Position numbers and translations under genes: made by a program. DNA of 52,700 nt from the NCBI RefSeq assembly GCF_030064895.1, contig NZ_JASJEB010000028.1, positions 1 through 52,700 of the forward strand, read 5' to 3'. The DNA is from Crocosphaera sp. (lineage in GTDB: Bacteria > Cyanobacteriota > Cyanobacteriia > Cyanobacteriales > Microcystaceae). The notes under the pieces are model-generated. The model was not told the origin of the DNA. It saw only the letters and a list, made by a program, of their open reading frames with translations, and searched no databases. Positions within the stretch are counted from its first letter, which is position 1, and each line of letters opens with the position of its first letter. Below are positions 1 to 9,055 of this stretch, piece after piece.

Positions 1-86
1 GCTTTTAAATTGCTCATAATTGGCTATTTAAGATTATATCTAGCTATTACTCCTTCTGCCTCCTGCCTTTCAACTCCTGCCTCTAA

Positions 87-123
87 CAAAACTAGGATTT
101 TATTTGAAGGTGCAAGATGTCAG
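87..123 (+). repeat. 37-bp interspersed repeat, left copy
   Basis: This segment (core GGATTTTATTTGAAGG, ending in TGCAAGATGTCAG) recurs in inverted orientation at 52559-52595 with one mismatch in 37. The left copy follows a CTCCTGCC-rich low-complexity stretch (about 50-82). Perfect conservation over 31 bp at two sites 52 kb apart points to a mobile or interspersed element end. Which element family it belongs to cannot be told from this window. Confidence 0.75.
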
Positions 124-257
124 GAGACGGGGGGAAATTAATCAGATCAACTATTATCAATCAAGGACAATTTGCAACTTTGGGATGCTCTCAAACCCTG
201 AGAGATTTAGCGATCGCTAATCAAACATCTAAAAACCAGAATGAGCAAGAAAATTAG
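117..257 (+). pseudogene. possible gene remnant, 46 codons
   Basis: An open frame of 46 codons begins with the ATG inside the 37-bp repeat and runs through a HIP1 site to a TAG. It contains the peptide NQGQFATLGCSQTLRDLAIA, which looks coding rather than random. Since its start codon lies inside the repeat, it may be the 3' remnant of a gene cut off when the repeat inserted. I do not recognise the family. No ribosome binding site is visible. Confidence 0.2.
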
Positions 258-285
258 ACTTTTTGATATTTTTTACTTTTAGAAT

Positions 286-306
286 CCCCGTTGATTTATC
301 ACGGGG
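286..306. other. hairpin CCCCGT/ACGGGG in leader region
   Basis: A 6-bp GC stem (286-291 with 301-306) with a 9-nt AT loop stands alone in the AT-rich region before the first small gene. It lacks a clear T-run, so it is only terminator-like. The rest of 258-467 is AT-rich and holds a TATAAT-like hexamer at 389-394 that could be the -10 box of the next gene, though no well-spaced -35 box is visible. Confidence 0.3.
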
Positions 307-467
307 AGAAGTCAACTAGCTGCATATTTCTAGTGTTCTATTAAGGGAAAACTCCCATTGATTCAATAAAATGTGATCAAGATCAAGGTATAATTTCATA
401 AATATCACAGATTTTCAAAAAAAAACTGGGCATAATAATAATAGAAAATCTACCATTATCATAAAAA

Positions 468-743
468 ATGTTTACAGAAAGCACCATTGATCAATTTATC
501 GTTAAAGTTCGATTACAAGCTACCATCGAAGGAATCGATGAGAAAGCTGCTTTAGGGTGTGTATCTGCTAGACTTCGTTTAGTTACAGGAGAGATTACAA
601 AATCCGAATATCACCAACTAATAGACGAAATATATCATATTTTTGCCATCAGCACTGAATTATACAATGATAAGTTATCAGTAATTAATCATTGGATCAA
701 ACAACAAATTAATGAAATTAAAACCACTCTTCAGTCATCCTAA
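468..743 (+). CDS. hypothetical protein, 91 aa
   Basis: This small soluble acidic protein of 91 residues is predicted to be mostly helical, with no signal peptide or membrane segment. I do not recognise the family. The ATG at 468 follows an A-rich stretch and has no Shine-Dalgarno sequence, which is common in cyanobacteria. A TATAAT-like box lies about 75 bp upstream. The gene stands alone: the next gene downstream is convergent, and the short gap between them has TCATTTATCATT tandem repeats. It is probably real because the frame is uninterrupted and codon use matches the neighbours, but its function is unknown. Confidence 0.55.
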   Translation: MFTESTIDQFIVKVRLQATIEGIDEKAALGCVSARLRLVTGEITKSEYHQLIDEIYHIFAISTELYNDKLSVINHWIKQQINEIKTTLQSS

Positions 744-829
744 ATCCTATCATAAAATTTGGGGATTATTATTGGTCATTTCATTTATCATTTATCATTC
801 GTTTGGAAGTAGGCTTGAAACCAAAATGT

Positions 830-1279
830 TCAATGCTTAATGTTCAATGTTTGGTCATTGATCATTCTAAAAGCATAAAAATAGTCACTATGAAACCGTT
901 GCTCAGTGGTTGTTAAAACCCAACCATCTCCTTGAAATTCCTTAATTTCAAAGCTTTCTCCTACTTGTGTTTGATGTTTATTATTGATAATAATCATATC
1001 TCCGATCCCAATAGTGGGATTAATAATAGGTTCTAGTTTGAGTCGTCTCGGTTCTTCTATTTTAGTTAAGTTTTCTGACCAAAGCACAACAAATTCTGGA
1101 TGATCGGTCAAAGATATTTTCTTATCAATAATTGTTCCGATCTTTGTACCATCAGTAACTCTTGTTCCTAATGGTAACACTAAATAAGCGCGTAAATTTT
1201 CAATTTGCTCTGTTAAAATTTGATAGTTTTCTTGCCATTGTGTTTCTTTGGGGTATTGAAAAGTAATTGTTACTGTCAT
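830..1279 (-). CDS. hypothetical protein, 149 aa
   Basis: The protein has 149 residues when started at the ATG at 1279 (MTVTITFQYP), which has GAGAG just upstream. An ATG 51 bp further upstream (1330) lacks such a site and would add an unlikely leader. A beta-rich central part (residues about 35-70, LPLGTRVTDGTKIGTI) resembles a small barrel-like fold, but this is an impression only. There is no signal peptide or membrane segment. It lies 74 bp downstream of the acyltransferase gene on the same strand, so the two may be co-transcribed. The function is not recognised. Confidence 0.6.
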   Translation of the reverse strand: MTVTITFQYPKETQWQENYQILTEQIENLRAYLVLPLGTRVTDGTKIGTIIDKKISLTDHPEFVVLWSENLTKIEEPRRLKLEPIINPTIGIGDMIIINNKHQTQVGESFEIKEFQGDGWVLTTTEQRFHSDYFYAFRMINDQTLNIKH

Positions 1280-1353
1280 GATTTTCTCTCTCAAAAATAA
1301 ATAAAAAGAATAGGAATCAATAGCATACATAGAATAATTTTAGTCGAACCAAG

Positions 1354-2322
1354 TTATCTTTCAATAAGTTTTGGATTGAGAATGGATAGTTTTCTCAATT
1401 GATCACGAATGAGCAGACTATCAATATCTGCGGGAGATCCAATATTACTAATTTCTAAGTCAGGATTAAGATTTTTCATTGGTTTCAGTAGTGCTTTACC
1501 ACCGCCGATTTGAATTGCTTTTGTGATACCTTGACTTACCAATAATTGGCAAATTATTTGCCATTTTATAGGTCGAGTAATTTGTCGAATTAAACTGTCT
1601 TTAAGTTGATTTCTGTTGAGACTAAAAACAAAATCTGTAGTAGAAAAAATAGGAATAGATAACAGTTTAAATGGGGTAGTCTCTAAAACTGCCTGAAATT
1701 CTTGGGCAGCCGATTCTACTAAAGGTGTGTGAAAAGCAGCACTAACTTCTAACGGAATTACACGCTCAACTGAGACATTGGATAAAACTGATGCGATTCC
1801 TTGAGAAGTTCCAGAGATAACTGCATATTTGGGATCATCATTGGCGAACCAAACATCGGCAGTTTTGACAACTTCTTCTCGTAGTTTATCTGCCTCAAAC
1901 CCAATTAAAGTTGCCATTGAACCTTTAGGTAACCGAGACATAATTTCCGCTCGCTTTTGGATTAATCTTAAGCCAGTTTCAAAATCATAAGCTCCGGCTG
2001 CGTACAAAGCCACATATTCTCCAAAACTGTAACCAGTAACCACACATGGCTCATAGCCCGATCGCTTCATTAAATCAGCTAAAAGTGTCATAAAAACATA
2101 AAGACACGGCTGACTATATTGCGTATTGGATAATTTTATGTTCTGAGTGTTCCAGACATCCGAAACTGACCAACCGAGAATATTCTCGGCCTGCTGTAAT
2201 CTTCGTTTTGCTAAAGGAAATTTTAGCAAATCAAGTCCCATTCCCAATTTTTGAGAACCCTGGCCAGGAAATACCCAGACACTGATTTTTGTAGATTTTG
2301 GTAAAGCTGTTGATAAGGTCAT
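1354..2322 (-). CDS. stand-alone malonyl/acyl-CoA:ACP transacylase-like protein (FabD/PKS AT fold)
   Basis: Acyltransferase of 322 residues, related to FabD and polyketide synthase AT domains, which move an acyl group from CoA to an acyl carrier protein through a serine ester. It shows FPGQGSQ (18-24, oxyanion hole), the nucleophile motif TGYSFGE with Ser99, Arg124 in QKRAEIM, and the catalytic His198 in AAFHTPLVE. The usual GHSxGE is changed to GYSFGE, so the conserved His before Ser is Tyr. No ketosynthase, ACP or other PKS gene lies nearby, so this is either a second FabD or a trans-acting AT for a distant cluster. The downstream 149-aa gene may be in the same operon. Family assignment is firm, substrate unknown. 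Confidence 0.88.
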   Translation of the reverse strand: MTLSTALPKSTKISVWVFPGQGSQKLGMGLDLLKFPLAKRRLQQAENILGWSVSDVWNTQNIKLSNTQYSQPCLYVFMTLLADLMKRSGYEPCVVTGYSFGEYVALYAAGAYDFETGLRLIQKRAEIMSRLPKGSMATLIGFEADKLREEVVKTADVWFANDDPKYAVISGTSQGIASVLSNVSVERVIPLEVSAAFHTPLVESAAQEFQAVLETTPFKLLSIPIFSTTDFVFSLNRNQLKDSLIRQITRPIKWQIICQLLVSQGITKAIQIGGGKALLKPMKNLNPDLEISNIGSPADIDSLLIRDQLRKLSILNPKLIER

Positions 2323-2527
2323 ATCACCTAATTTTTCAAGAATTTTATTTCTTCAAGAATCTTTTAAAGAATAAAAACAAAATTGTATAAAAACTACCGT
2401 ATATTTATGGATCTTATTCAAACATTATCTTTATACTTTTCTCGGTTACTGTACTGAGTAATTTTCAATTTATTGAGAAAATTTTACATATCAAATTAAA
2501 CCAACCCTATCTAATTATATTTTTACC

Positions 2528-2680
2528 TTACCTTAACTTAAGTAAATCATTACCTAAATGATTTTTTAAAGGAGTTAACGCACCATCGCCAATGGTTTGA
2601 ATACATTTAATAATCATGGCTTTTTTCTGTTCAGAAACCAAGCTATCAACATCAATAGGTTGATTCATTTCTATTAAGTC
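2528..2680 (-). pseudogene. recQ 3'-end fragment (partial duplication)
   Basis: The peptide [11 protein letters not shown] plus the following 35 residues almost exactly repeats the C-terminus of the RecQ encoded at 3925-6057. The DNA 2553-2678 matches 3989-4114 with about five mismatches in 126 bp. Towards the end of the gene (below 2553) the match fades with small indels, and the frame runs out in a different C-terminus. The fragment has no credible start: the open frame could begin only with a GTG inside the adjacent palindromic repeat. It is therefore a dead duplicate of the recQ 3' end. Confidence 0.85.
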
Positions 2681-2689
2681 AGTAGGTAG

Positions 2690-2747
2690 GGTGGGCAAAG
2701 TTTTTAACCTCATTTCTTGCTGAGAATAATTATTGATTTTGCCCACC
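2690..2747. repeat. palindromic element with GGTGGGCAAA inverted ends
   Basis: The 10-bp inverted repeats GGTGGGCAAA (2690-2699) and TTTGCCCACC (2738-2747) enclose 38 bp. The ends resemble the GGTGGGC...GCCCACC repeats at 9032 and 13707. The element lies exactly where homology between the recQ fragment and recQ stops, so it marks the duplication breakpoint. Confidence 0.6.
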
Positions 2748-2757
2748 TGATAGGTGT

Positions 2758-3663
2758 TTATGGCTCACTAACTATACCAGAAATTGTTAAATCGTTAAGA
2801 TTCGTATTCCAAAAAACAAATTCTAGTTTAGTTAGATCATTGGGTAATTTAAAGCTAATAGTCCCATTACCAGCATTAACAAAACTGGTATCGTTAGTAT
2901 TAATTCGTCCCTGTTCTTGAGGGATAACCGGTTGACCATTAGCTTCCAATTTAAACATTTTATTGGCATCAAATGAAGAATTACCAGAGTTTACAACGGT
3001 TAGAGTAAGTTTCCTACCACTAAAAGACAATAAACTAGAATGTTCTTTGACGTATCCGCCTGATCCACCTAATAAGTTACCATTAAATGTTAATCTTTGG
3101 CTGGTAGGATCACGTTTAACTTCTAAACCTCCATAAGCAGTCCATCCTTGTGTTATGGAAAAAGGTTGTGGTGGTACGACAGTAATCTCCCCGTTTGTTA
3201 CTTTCAATTTCCTTACATTACTGTCAACATTTTGCACTTTGGTCGTCAATTGATCGAGTTGTTGAACATTGATTTCTACTGTTTGGTCAACTACTGCTAT
3301 TTGACTGTTTAGATTTTCTCCTAAAACAGAAATCTGGTTGTTCGTCAAGTAGTATGTAAGACCGTTTGACCCAATTATAGCCGTAATAAGAGTAACAACT
3401 ATTCCAGCTATCTGAATCTTCTGATCACGGTTTAACCCAATTGTTTCGGACAATTTTATTGGTAAGTAATTCGGGGGTTTCCCACTAAAAAAGGTATAAG
3501 TTTCATCGTTAACAGTGATTTTGAGTTGGGAGTCCTTTGAACCTTCCTCCAATTTCAAACCTCCTGTCTCCTGGTTTTCAACTTCTTCATTTTTCAAGCT
3601 CAAACCAGTTTGTTCTCTGAAACTTGAACCATTTTGTTGACGATTTTGAGTTTCAGTTCTCAT
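2758..3663 (-). CDS. hypothetical single-pass membrane protein with coiled coil and beta-rich C-domain
   Basis: Protein of 301 residues if started at the ATG at 3663. That ATG lies about 10 nt after AGGAGG, whereas the in-frame ATG at 3672 is too close to it. Residues 1-80 are polar and cytoplasmic-looking. A membrane helix follows (about 84-106, IAGIVVTLITAIIG), then a coiled coil with repeated hydrophobics (about 115-150, VQQLDQLTTKVQNVDSNVRK) and a C-terminal domain of about 140 residues rich in beta strand, Gly and Asn, probably outside the membrane. I do not recognise the family. The gene sits between recQ and a copy of the recQ 3' end, which suggests it arrived as, or with, an insertion. 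Confidence 0.7.
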   Translation of the reverse strand: MRTETQNRQQNGSSFREQTGLSLKNEEVENQETGGLKLEEGSKDSQLKITVNDETYTFFSGKPPNYLPIKLSETIGLNRDQKIQIAGIVVTLITAIIGSNGLTYYLTNNQISVLGENLNSQIAVVDQTVEINVQQLDQLTTKVQNVDSNVRKLKVTNGEITVVPPQPFSITQGWTAYGGLEVKRDPTSQRLTFNGNLLGGSGGYVKEHSSLLSFSGRKLTLTVVNSGNSSFDANKMFKLEANGQPVIPQEQGRINTNDTSFVNAGNGTISFKLPNDLTKLEFVFWNTNLNDLTISGIVSEP

Positions 3664-3924
3664 AATAACCATCCCTCCTAACTATCTTGAGATAAAACTT
3701 GTTTTATCTTCTATGCTTCCATAGACACATTCAGGAGTTTAATCACCTTTTTTATGCCACTTGTGTCTAAAGGAGCTTTACTTCGATAATAGGCAAAAAG
3801 ACTGATTAATTGTAAAGATATATACATTTTGTAACATTTTTAATGATATAATCACCCCCATTATATTTTCGCTAGTAATGTTAAGATTCTCTGACATTCA
3901 GGAAAGTTCTCTTACCCAAATAAA

Positions 3925-6057
3925 CTACTTATTTTCCTGTCGATACCAGGCACGAATTAATTTTATTTCCCCATAACTATAATCGTCTCCTAAATGATTT
4001 TTTAAAGGGGTTAATGCACCATCCCCAATGGTTTGAATACATTTAATAATCATGGCTTTTTTCTGTTCTGAAACCAAGGTATCAACATCAATAGGTTGAT
4101 TCATTTCTATTAAGGCCGCAATGTGTCCATAAATAGTGGATTGTTTTAAGCTTCTTCTCTCGGCAATTTCTGGAATAGTTAATCCTTGTTGATACAATTG
4201 TAAGGTGGTCATATTTGTATTAGTAGGTAAGGGAGTGGGTAAACTTTGCTGTTGGCAAAATTCCCTAATTACTGAAACAAAACTATCTCCATATTGTTCC
4301 GCTTTATAAGCAGTTACCCCAGAAATTTTTTTAAATGCTTCTATAGTTTGGGGTTTAATTTGTGCCATTAATCTTAAACTAGAATCGGCAAAAATAACGT
4401 AGGGTGCAATACGATTTTGATCTGCTAAATGTTTACGTAACTCTCTTAATTTATCTAATAATAAATCACTTTCTGCTTTTCTGGGGTTATAATCATTTAA
4501 TTCTTTTGAACTTAATGATTCTGTAACAGCAATTTCTACTTTTCGCTCGTTTCTGAAGATTTCCCAACTATATTTATTTAATTTTAAAACGGGAAATCCA
4601 TCGGTAGTTTCATTTACAAAACCTTGATGTATTAATGAACGTCCTAACATCTTCCATTCTTCTGTACTTCTCTCTTTACCTATGCCGTAAGTTGAGAGTA
4701 AATGGTGTCCATATTTTTCAATTTTCTTCTTTTTAGATCCTCTTAAAACATCGATAATATGAGTCATGCCAAATTTTTCTTGGCAACGGGCAACACAGGA
4801 TAAGAATTTTTGTGCTTCAATTGTCCAATCTTCGATTGGTTTAGGATTTTTACAATTATCACAGTTATCACACTTTCCTTTATGTTGTTGTCCAAAATAT
4901 CTTAAAATAATCGTTCTTCTACATTCATTAGCTTCGGCATAATCTACAACTTGTCGTAACTGCTGACGAGCAATTTTTTGCTCTTTTGGACTACTTTTTT
5001 GATCGATTAAATAGTCAATTTTTTTTAGATCACCAAAGCTCAAAAATAAAGCACAATTTGCTGGTTCTCCATCCCTTCCTGCACGACCAGATTCTTGATA
5101 ATAACTCTCTAAATTTCTGGGTAAATCATAATGAACAACAAAGCGAACATCAGGTTTATTAATACCCATTCCAAAGGCAACAGTTGCTACAATAATTCTC
5201 GCATCATCCCGAATAAAACGGGTTTGATTTATTGCTCTCTCATCATCGTACATTCCAGCATGATAGGGTAAAGCATCAATTCCATCCTTTTGTAGTCTAA
5301 AAGCAACTGTTTCAACATTTTTACGACTTAAACAATAGACAATTCCTGAACCTTCTTGACTGCGAATATAATTTAATAATTGAGTATAACTTCTTCTAGA
5401 TTTTGGTTGAACTTCGTAGTATAAGTTAGGACGATCGAAACTAGCCAGATGAACGAAAGGCTTTTCTAATCCTAATTGTTCAATAATATCCTCTCTAACC
5501 CGTTTAGTTGCTGTTGCAGTTAAAGCCACTACGGGAACAGTAGGATAACGAAATCTTAATTGTTTTAATTTTCGATATTCTGGACGAAAATCATGACCCC
5601 AAGCAGAAACACAATGAGCTTCATCAATAGCAAAACTAGATAAACCTACTTTTTGATTTAAAAAATCTAAAAAATTCAAAAAACTGTCATGTAATAACCT
5701 CTCAGGTGCAACATATAATAACTTAATCTTACCGTTTAAAATAGCATTCTCTCTTGACTTTAACTGCTCTCTACTTAAGGTACTATTTAAAAAAGTTGCG
5801 CCTATACCATTATCCAGTAAAGAATCAACTTGATCCTGCATTAAAGCAATAAGAGGTGATACCACTATACATAACCCCGGTTTGAGTAATGCCGGAAGTT
5901 GAAAACATAAAGACTTTCCTCCTCCTGTGGGCATAATTACTAATAAATCCTTATTATTTAAAGCCTCAGTAATAATCTGTTTTTGACCTGGACGAAATTG
6001 ATCGTAACCAAAGTATTCTTTGAGAGCATTTTCTAACGAATTAAACTGAGATACCAT
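3925..6057 (-). CDS. recQ: ATP-dependent DNA helicase RecQ
   Basis: 3'-5' DNA helicase of superfamily 2 that processes stalled forks and recombination intermediates. About 710 residues. Walker A is MPTGGGKS (about 43-50), the DEAH box is [19 protein letters not shown] (about 145), and motif VI is [10 protein letters not shown] (about 325). The zinc-binding part of the RQC domain has [11 protein letters not shown] and CDNCDNC, an HRDC domain lies at about 525-600, and a C-terminal helix-turn-helix domain ([19 protein letters not shown]) is followed by a conserved tail. The ATG at 6057 is preferred over a TTG two codons upstream. Divergent from gpmI across 290 bp. Its last ~180 bp are duplicated at about 2500-2680. 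Confidence 0.97.
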   Translation of the reverse strand: MVSQFNSLENALKEYFGYDQFRPGQKQIITEALNNKDLLVIMPTGGGKSLCFQLPALLKPGLCIVVSPLIALMQDQVDSLLDNGIGATFLNSTLSREQLKSRENAILNGKIKLLYVAPERLLHDSFLNFLDFLNQKVGLSSFAIDEAHCVSAWGHDFRPEYRKLKQLRFRYPTVPVVALTATATKRVREDIIEQLGLEKPFVHLASFDRPNLYYEVQPKSRRSYTQLLNYIRSQEGSGIVYCLSRKNVETVAFRLQKDGIDALPYHAGMYDDERAINQTRFIRDDARIIVATVAFGMGINKPDVRFVVHYDLPRNLESYYQESGRAGRDGEPANCALFLSFGDLKKIDYLIDQKSSPKEQKIARQQLRQVVDYAEANECRRTIILRYFGQQHKGKCDNCDNCKNPKPIEDWTIEAQKFLSCVARCQEKFGMTHIIDVLRGSKKKKIEKYGHHLLSTYGIGKERSTEEWKMLGRSLIHQGFVNETTDGFPVLKLNKYSWEIFRNERKVEIAVTESLSSKELNDYNPRKAESDLLLDKLRELRKHLADQNRIAPYVIFADSSLRLMAQIKPQTIEAFKKISGVTAYKAEQYGDSFVSVIREFCQQQSLPTPLPTNTNMTTLQLYQQGLTIPEIAERRSLKQSTIYGHIAALIEMNQPIDVDTLVSEQKKAMIIKCIQTIGDGALTPLKNHLGDDYSYGEIKLIRAWYRQENK

Positions 6058-6348
6058 AATCAAAAAGCCTATTTTTTATGATTTCATGACTTTAGAAACA
6101 TAATCTTATCTTAAAGTCTAGCAAAAAATAGTGAACAAAGCCCAAAAAGTTGATCAGAGAAATCTTAAACCAGAAAAACACGTTTATTTGCTGCTTTATC
6201 ACCTAAAAATATCCCTATTATCAAAGAAACAAGATAAGTATGATGACCATAGAAAAAAAGTAACCCAGAATACAGACAAAACTAGATAATTGTACAGGAA
6301 AAATGTTATAATTGAACAGCATGGAAAATACAACGTAGGTAAATTAAT

Positions 6349-7947
6349 ATGGCACAAGCACCTGTATCTCCAGTGGTGCTGGTAATATTAGACGGCTGGG
6401 GTTATCGTTCCATAGAAGAAGATAACGCAGTTTTCATGGCAAACACTCCAGTAATGGATTGCCTATGGACAACCTATCCCAGAACCCTAATTAAAACATC
6501 GGGTAAAGAAGTTGGTTTGCCTCAAGGCCAAATGGGCAACTCAGAAGTAGGACATCTCAACCTTGGTGCCGGGCGCATTGTTCCCCAAGAGTTAGTCAGA
6601 ATATCCGATGCAGTGGAAGATGGTTCTATCTACGACAATCAAGCCCTGGTTAACCTCTGCCAAGAAGTGGCTTCTCGCAACGGGAAACTGCACTTGATTG
6701 GCTTATGTTCTGAAGGTGGCGTTCACTCCCATTTGGACCACTTGTTAGGACTTGTGAACCTAGCGCAAAAGCAAAATCTCCAGGATGTTTGCATTCATGC
6801 AATCACCGATGGCAGAGATACCAACACAACGGACGGGATAAAAGCGATCGCCAGAATCGAGGATCACATCGAAAAACTGGGTATCGGACGCATTGCCACC
6901 GTCAGTGGGCGTTATTATGCCATGGATCGCGATCGCCGTTGGGATCGGGTTAAACTAGCCTACGATTTAATCACCCAAGACGGGGATGGTGATGGACGTT
7001 CCACCGTTGAAGTGCTAAAAGATTTTTATTCTCAAGAGAAAACAGACGAATTCATTCCCCCCACTCGTATCGCCCCAGGTGCCATAGAAGCGGGAGATGG
7101 GGTAATTTTCTTCAATTTTAGACCAGATCGCGCCAGACAGCTTTGTTCTGCCCTGACTGTGCCTAATTTTGACGGCTTTGAGCGCGAATTAATCACTCCT
7201 CTGAGTTTTGTCACCTTTACCCAATACGACCCCAAACTACCTGTTAAAGTAGCCTTTGAACCCCAAAATCTCAACAATATTTTAGGGGAAGTTGTGGCCC
7301 GTGAGGGGTTAAAACAGTTTCGTGTAGCAGAAACAGAAAAATACCCCCACGTCACCTACTTTTTCAACGGGGGTTTAGAAGAACCCTTAGAAGGGGAAGA
7401 TCGCGAATTAATTCAAAGTCCTATGGTAGCGACTTATGATCTGTCTCCAGCTATGTCTGCTGAAGCAGTGACAAAAGCTGCTTGTAAAGCCATAGATAAA
7501 GCCGTTTATTCCCTGATTGTCATTAACTATGCTAACCCCGATATGGTGGGTCATACTGGCAATACAGAGGCGGCCATCCAGGCGATCGAAACCGTAGATA
7601 ATTGTTTAGGGAAGTTACTCTCTAGTGTTAGTAAACTGGGGGGAACTGTTCTCATCACTGCTGATCACGGTAACGCCGAAACCATGAAAGACGACAGTGG
7701 CAACCCTTGGACCGCACACACCACCAACCCGGTTCCTTTGATTTTAATAGAAGGAGAACAACGGAAAATTCCCGGCCACGGGGGTTTAGTGGAACTCAGA
7801 GAAGATGGCAAACTGGCAGATATTGCCCCGACTATCCTGCAAATTTTACAACTGGATACACCCTCAGAAATGACCGGGCGATCGCTGATTGAACCGACAC
7901 AAGTAGAAATTCGAGCCAATCGTACTCCTGTTCGTATCGGTCGTTAG
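6349..7947 (+). CDS. gpmI: 2,3-bisphosphoglycerate-independent phosphoglycerate mutase
   Basis: Cytosolic glycolytic enzyme interconverting 3- and 2-phosphoglycerate through a phosphoserine intermediate with two Mn/Mg ions. The 532 residues are the usual length. Metal ligand Asp15 lies in VILDGWG, catalytic Ser65 in QMGNSEVGHLNLGAG, and the distal metal site is seen in ITADHGNAE with WTAHTTNPVP. It is a member of the alkaline phosphatase superfamily. secG follows after 38 bp on the same strand, a pair known from other cyanobacteria, and a strong terminator follows secG, so the two probably form one transcription unit. The region upstream has a TATAAT-like box around 6307. Confidence 0.98.
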   Translation: MAQAPVSPVVLVILDGWGYRSIEEDNAVFMANTPVMDCLWTTYPRTLIKTSGKEVGLPQGQMGNSEVGHLNLGAGRIVPQELVRISDAVEDGSIYDNQALVNLCQEVASRNGKLHLIGLCSEGGVHSHLDHLLGLVNLAQKQNLQDVCIHAITDGRDTNTTDGIKAIARIEDHIEKLGIGRIATVSGRYYAMDRDRRWDRVKLAYDLITQDGDGDGRSTVEVLKDFYSQEKTDEFIPPTRIAPGAIEAGDGVIFFNFRPDRARQLCSALTVPNFDGFERELITPLSFVTFTQYDPKLPVKVAFEPQNLNNILGEVVAREGLKQFRVAETEKYPHVTYFFNGGLEEPLEGEDRELIQSPMVATYDLSPAMSAEAVTKAACKAIDKAVYSLIVINYANPDMVGHTGNTEAAIQAIETVDNCLGKLLSSVSKLGGTVLITADHGNAETMKDDSGNPWTAHTTNPVPLILIEGEQRKIPGHGGLVELREDGKLADIAPTILQILQLDTPSEMTGRSLIEPTQVEIRANRTPVRIGR

Positions 7948-7985
7948 GGTAAGATGGGAAAACATAAACAATTGTTAAAGAAACG

Positions 7986-8225
7986 ATGACACTACCACAA
8001 CTACTGCAAATTATTTGGACCATATCTGGGGTTTTATTGGTGGTTCTCATCCTCTTACACAGTCCCAAAGGAGACGGTTTAGGAGGTATTGGAGGACAAG
8101 CACAGTTATTTACTTCTGCTAAAAGTGCTGAGAAAACCTTAAATCAAGTTACTTGGGGTCTTAGTATCACTTTTATTTCCTTAACTATCATTTTGAGTGC
8201 AGGTTGGTTAACCCCTCAAGGGTAA
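7986..8225 (+). CDS. secG: protein translocase subunit SecG
   Basis: Small inner-membrane subunit of the SecYEG channel, which assists SecA-driven export. The 79 residues have two transmembrane helices (about 3-22 and 55-75) joined by a loop with the conserved pattern HSPKGDGLGGIGGQ followed by polar residues, typical of SecG. It starts 38 bp after gpmI, so it is probably expressed from the same promoter, and a rho-independent terminator lies about 60 bp after its stop codon. Confidence 0.95.
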   Translation: MTLPQLLQIIWTISGVLLVVLILLHSPKGDGLGGIGGQAQLFTSAKSAEKTLNQVTWGLSITFISLTIILSAGWLTPQG

Positions 8226-8282
8226 GGAAGTTAACCCACCCCTAACCCCTCCCAGGAGGGGAACTGGAGCTAATAATATGTA

Positions 8283-8317
8283 GGGGCTTAATATTATAAG
8301 CCCCCATTGTTTTTTTT
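8283..8317 (+). terminator. rho-independent terminator after secG
   Basis: An 8-bp stem GGGGCTTA/TAAGCCCC (8283-8290 with 8297-8304) is followed by ATTG and eight T residues. It ends the gpmI-secG unit before the convergent Uma2 gene. A related but T-poor hairpin occurs at 51851-51869, so the stem may derive from an interspersed repeat. The stretch just before it (about 8232-8263) has the cyanobacterial repeat CCCCTCCCAGGAGGGG. Confidence 0.85.
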
Positions 8318-8385
8318 GCAGGAAAAGATTGATACAAATACTGCATAACTTTTGTGAAAAAACGACTTGATTATATAATAACCTT

Positions 8386-8970
8386 TTAAACTTCCTCATC
8401 AAAATTAACTCGTTTATATAACTCCTCTAAACTAATCTCAAAATTCACCGAATTTAAAGATAAATTAGCTTCTTTTGCTTCGTATTCTGTTAACATCCAT
8501 TGATGGTCAGATGTTTTGACAAAATGTTCAACTAAGACAGTATATTGATCGATTAAAATATATTCTTTAAACTCAGGGACAGACCGATAAAAACGAAATT
8601 TATCCCCTCGATCTCTTGCTTGAGTTGACTTGGATAAAACTTCCACAATAATAGTAGGATTAGTAATAGTAGTTGTGCCTGGGGATTGATAAACAGGTTG
8701 GCCTTGAACTACCATAATATCGGGATAAGTATACTCACGATAATCAGGAATCCACAAACGAACATCTCCTGCAAATACTTCTGCATTTTGTTCTCTTAAA
8801 GCAAAGTTTAAGTAAGTACAAAACTCAAGAACAAGACGGTTATGATTAGTTGTTCCTCCAGTCATTAGAACAATTTCTCCGTTACGATATTCATGTTTTT
8901 CTGTTGATTTTTCTTCTAATTGTAAATATTCTTCTGGGGTATAAATTTGTTTTTCTGATGCAATGGTCAT
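8386..8970 (-). CDS. Uma2 family endonuclease-fold protein (DUF820)
   Basis: Protein of 194 residues of the Uma2/DUF820 family, which has a restriction-endonuclease-like PD-(D/E)XK fold and is greatly expanded in cyanobacteria; its cellular role is unsettled. Visible signatures are YTPEEYLQLEE near the N-terminus, TGGTTNHNR, TYPDIMVVQG (catalytic Asp of the fold), IIVEVLSKSTQARDRGDKF (Glu and the SKST motif) and EYILIDQ. It is convergent with secG and lies beside pgi. A second family member is at 24303-24881, only distantly similar, so this is not a recent local duplication. Confidence 0.9.
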   Translation of the reverse strand: MTIASEKQIYTPEEYLQLEEKSTEKHEYRNGEIVLMTGGTTNHNRLVLEFCTYLNFALREQNAEVFAGDVRLWIPDYREYTYPDIMVVQGQPVYQSPGTTTITNPTIIVEVLSKSTQARDRGDKFRFYRSVPEFKEYILIDQYTVLVEHFVKTSDHQWMLTEYEAKEANLSLNSVNFEISLEELYKRVNFDEEV

Positions 8971-9031
8971 AATTTTTTTCTCAATTTTTTAAATACGCAT
9001 AATTCTAGTTTAACAATTTAAGATTAACTAA

Positions 9032-9048
9032 GGTGGGCGTTGCCCACC
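9032..9048. repeat. GGTGGGC-GTT-GCCCACC palindrome
   Basis: A perfect 7-bp inverted repeat with a 3-nt loop lies just before the end of pgi on its downstream side. It belongs to the same interspersed family as 13707-13733 and may serve as a transcript-end hairpin for pgi. Confidence 0.6.
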
Positions 9049-9055
9049 CAATTAA

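Noticed and set aside
286-306. CCCCGT...ACGGGG hairpin as a CRISPR repeat
   Set aside because: It occurs once, with no spaced copies nearby, so no array is supported.
2528-2746. A 72-codon frame reading as a small gene
   Set aside because: Only a GTG inside a palindromic repeat could start it, and the body is a near-exact copy of the RecQ C-terminus; treated as a recQ fragment.
7032-7919. Antisense and out-of-frame open frames within gpmI
   Set aside because: The gpmI frame has full family motifs; the others have no support.
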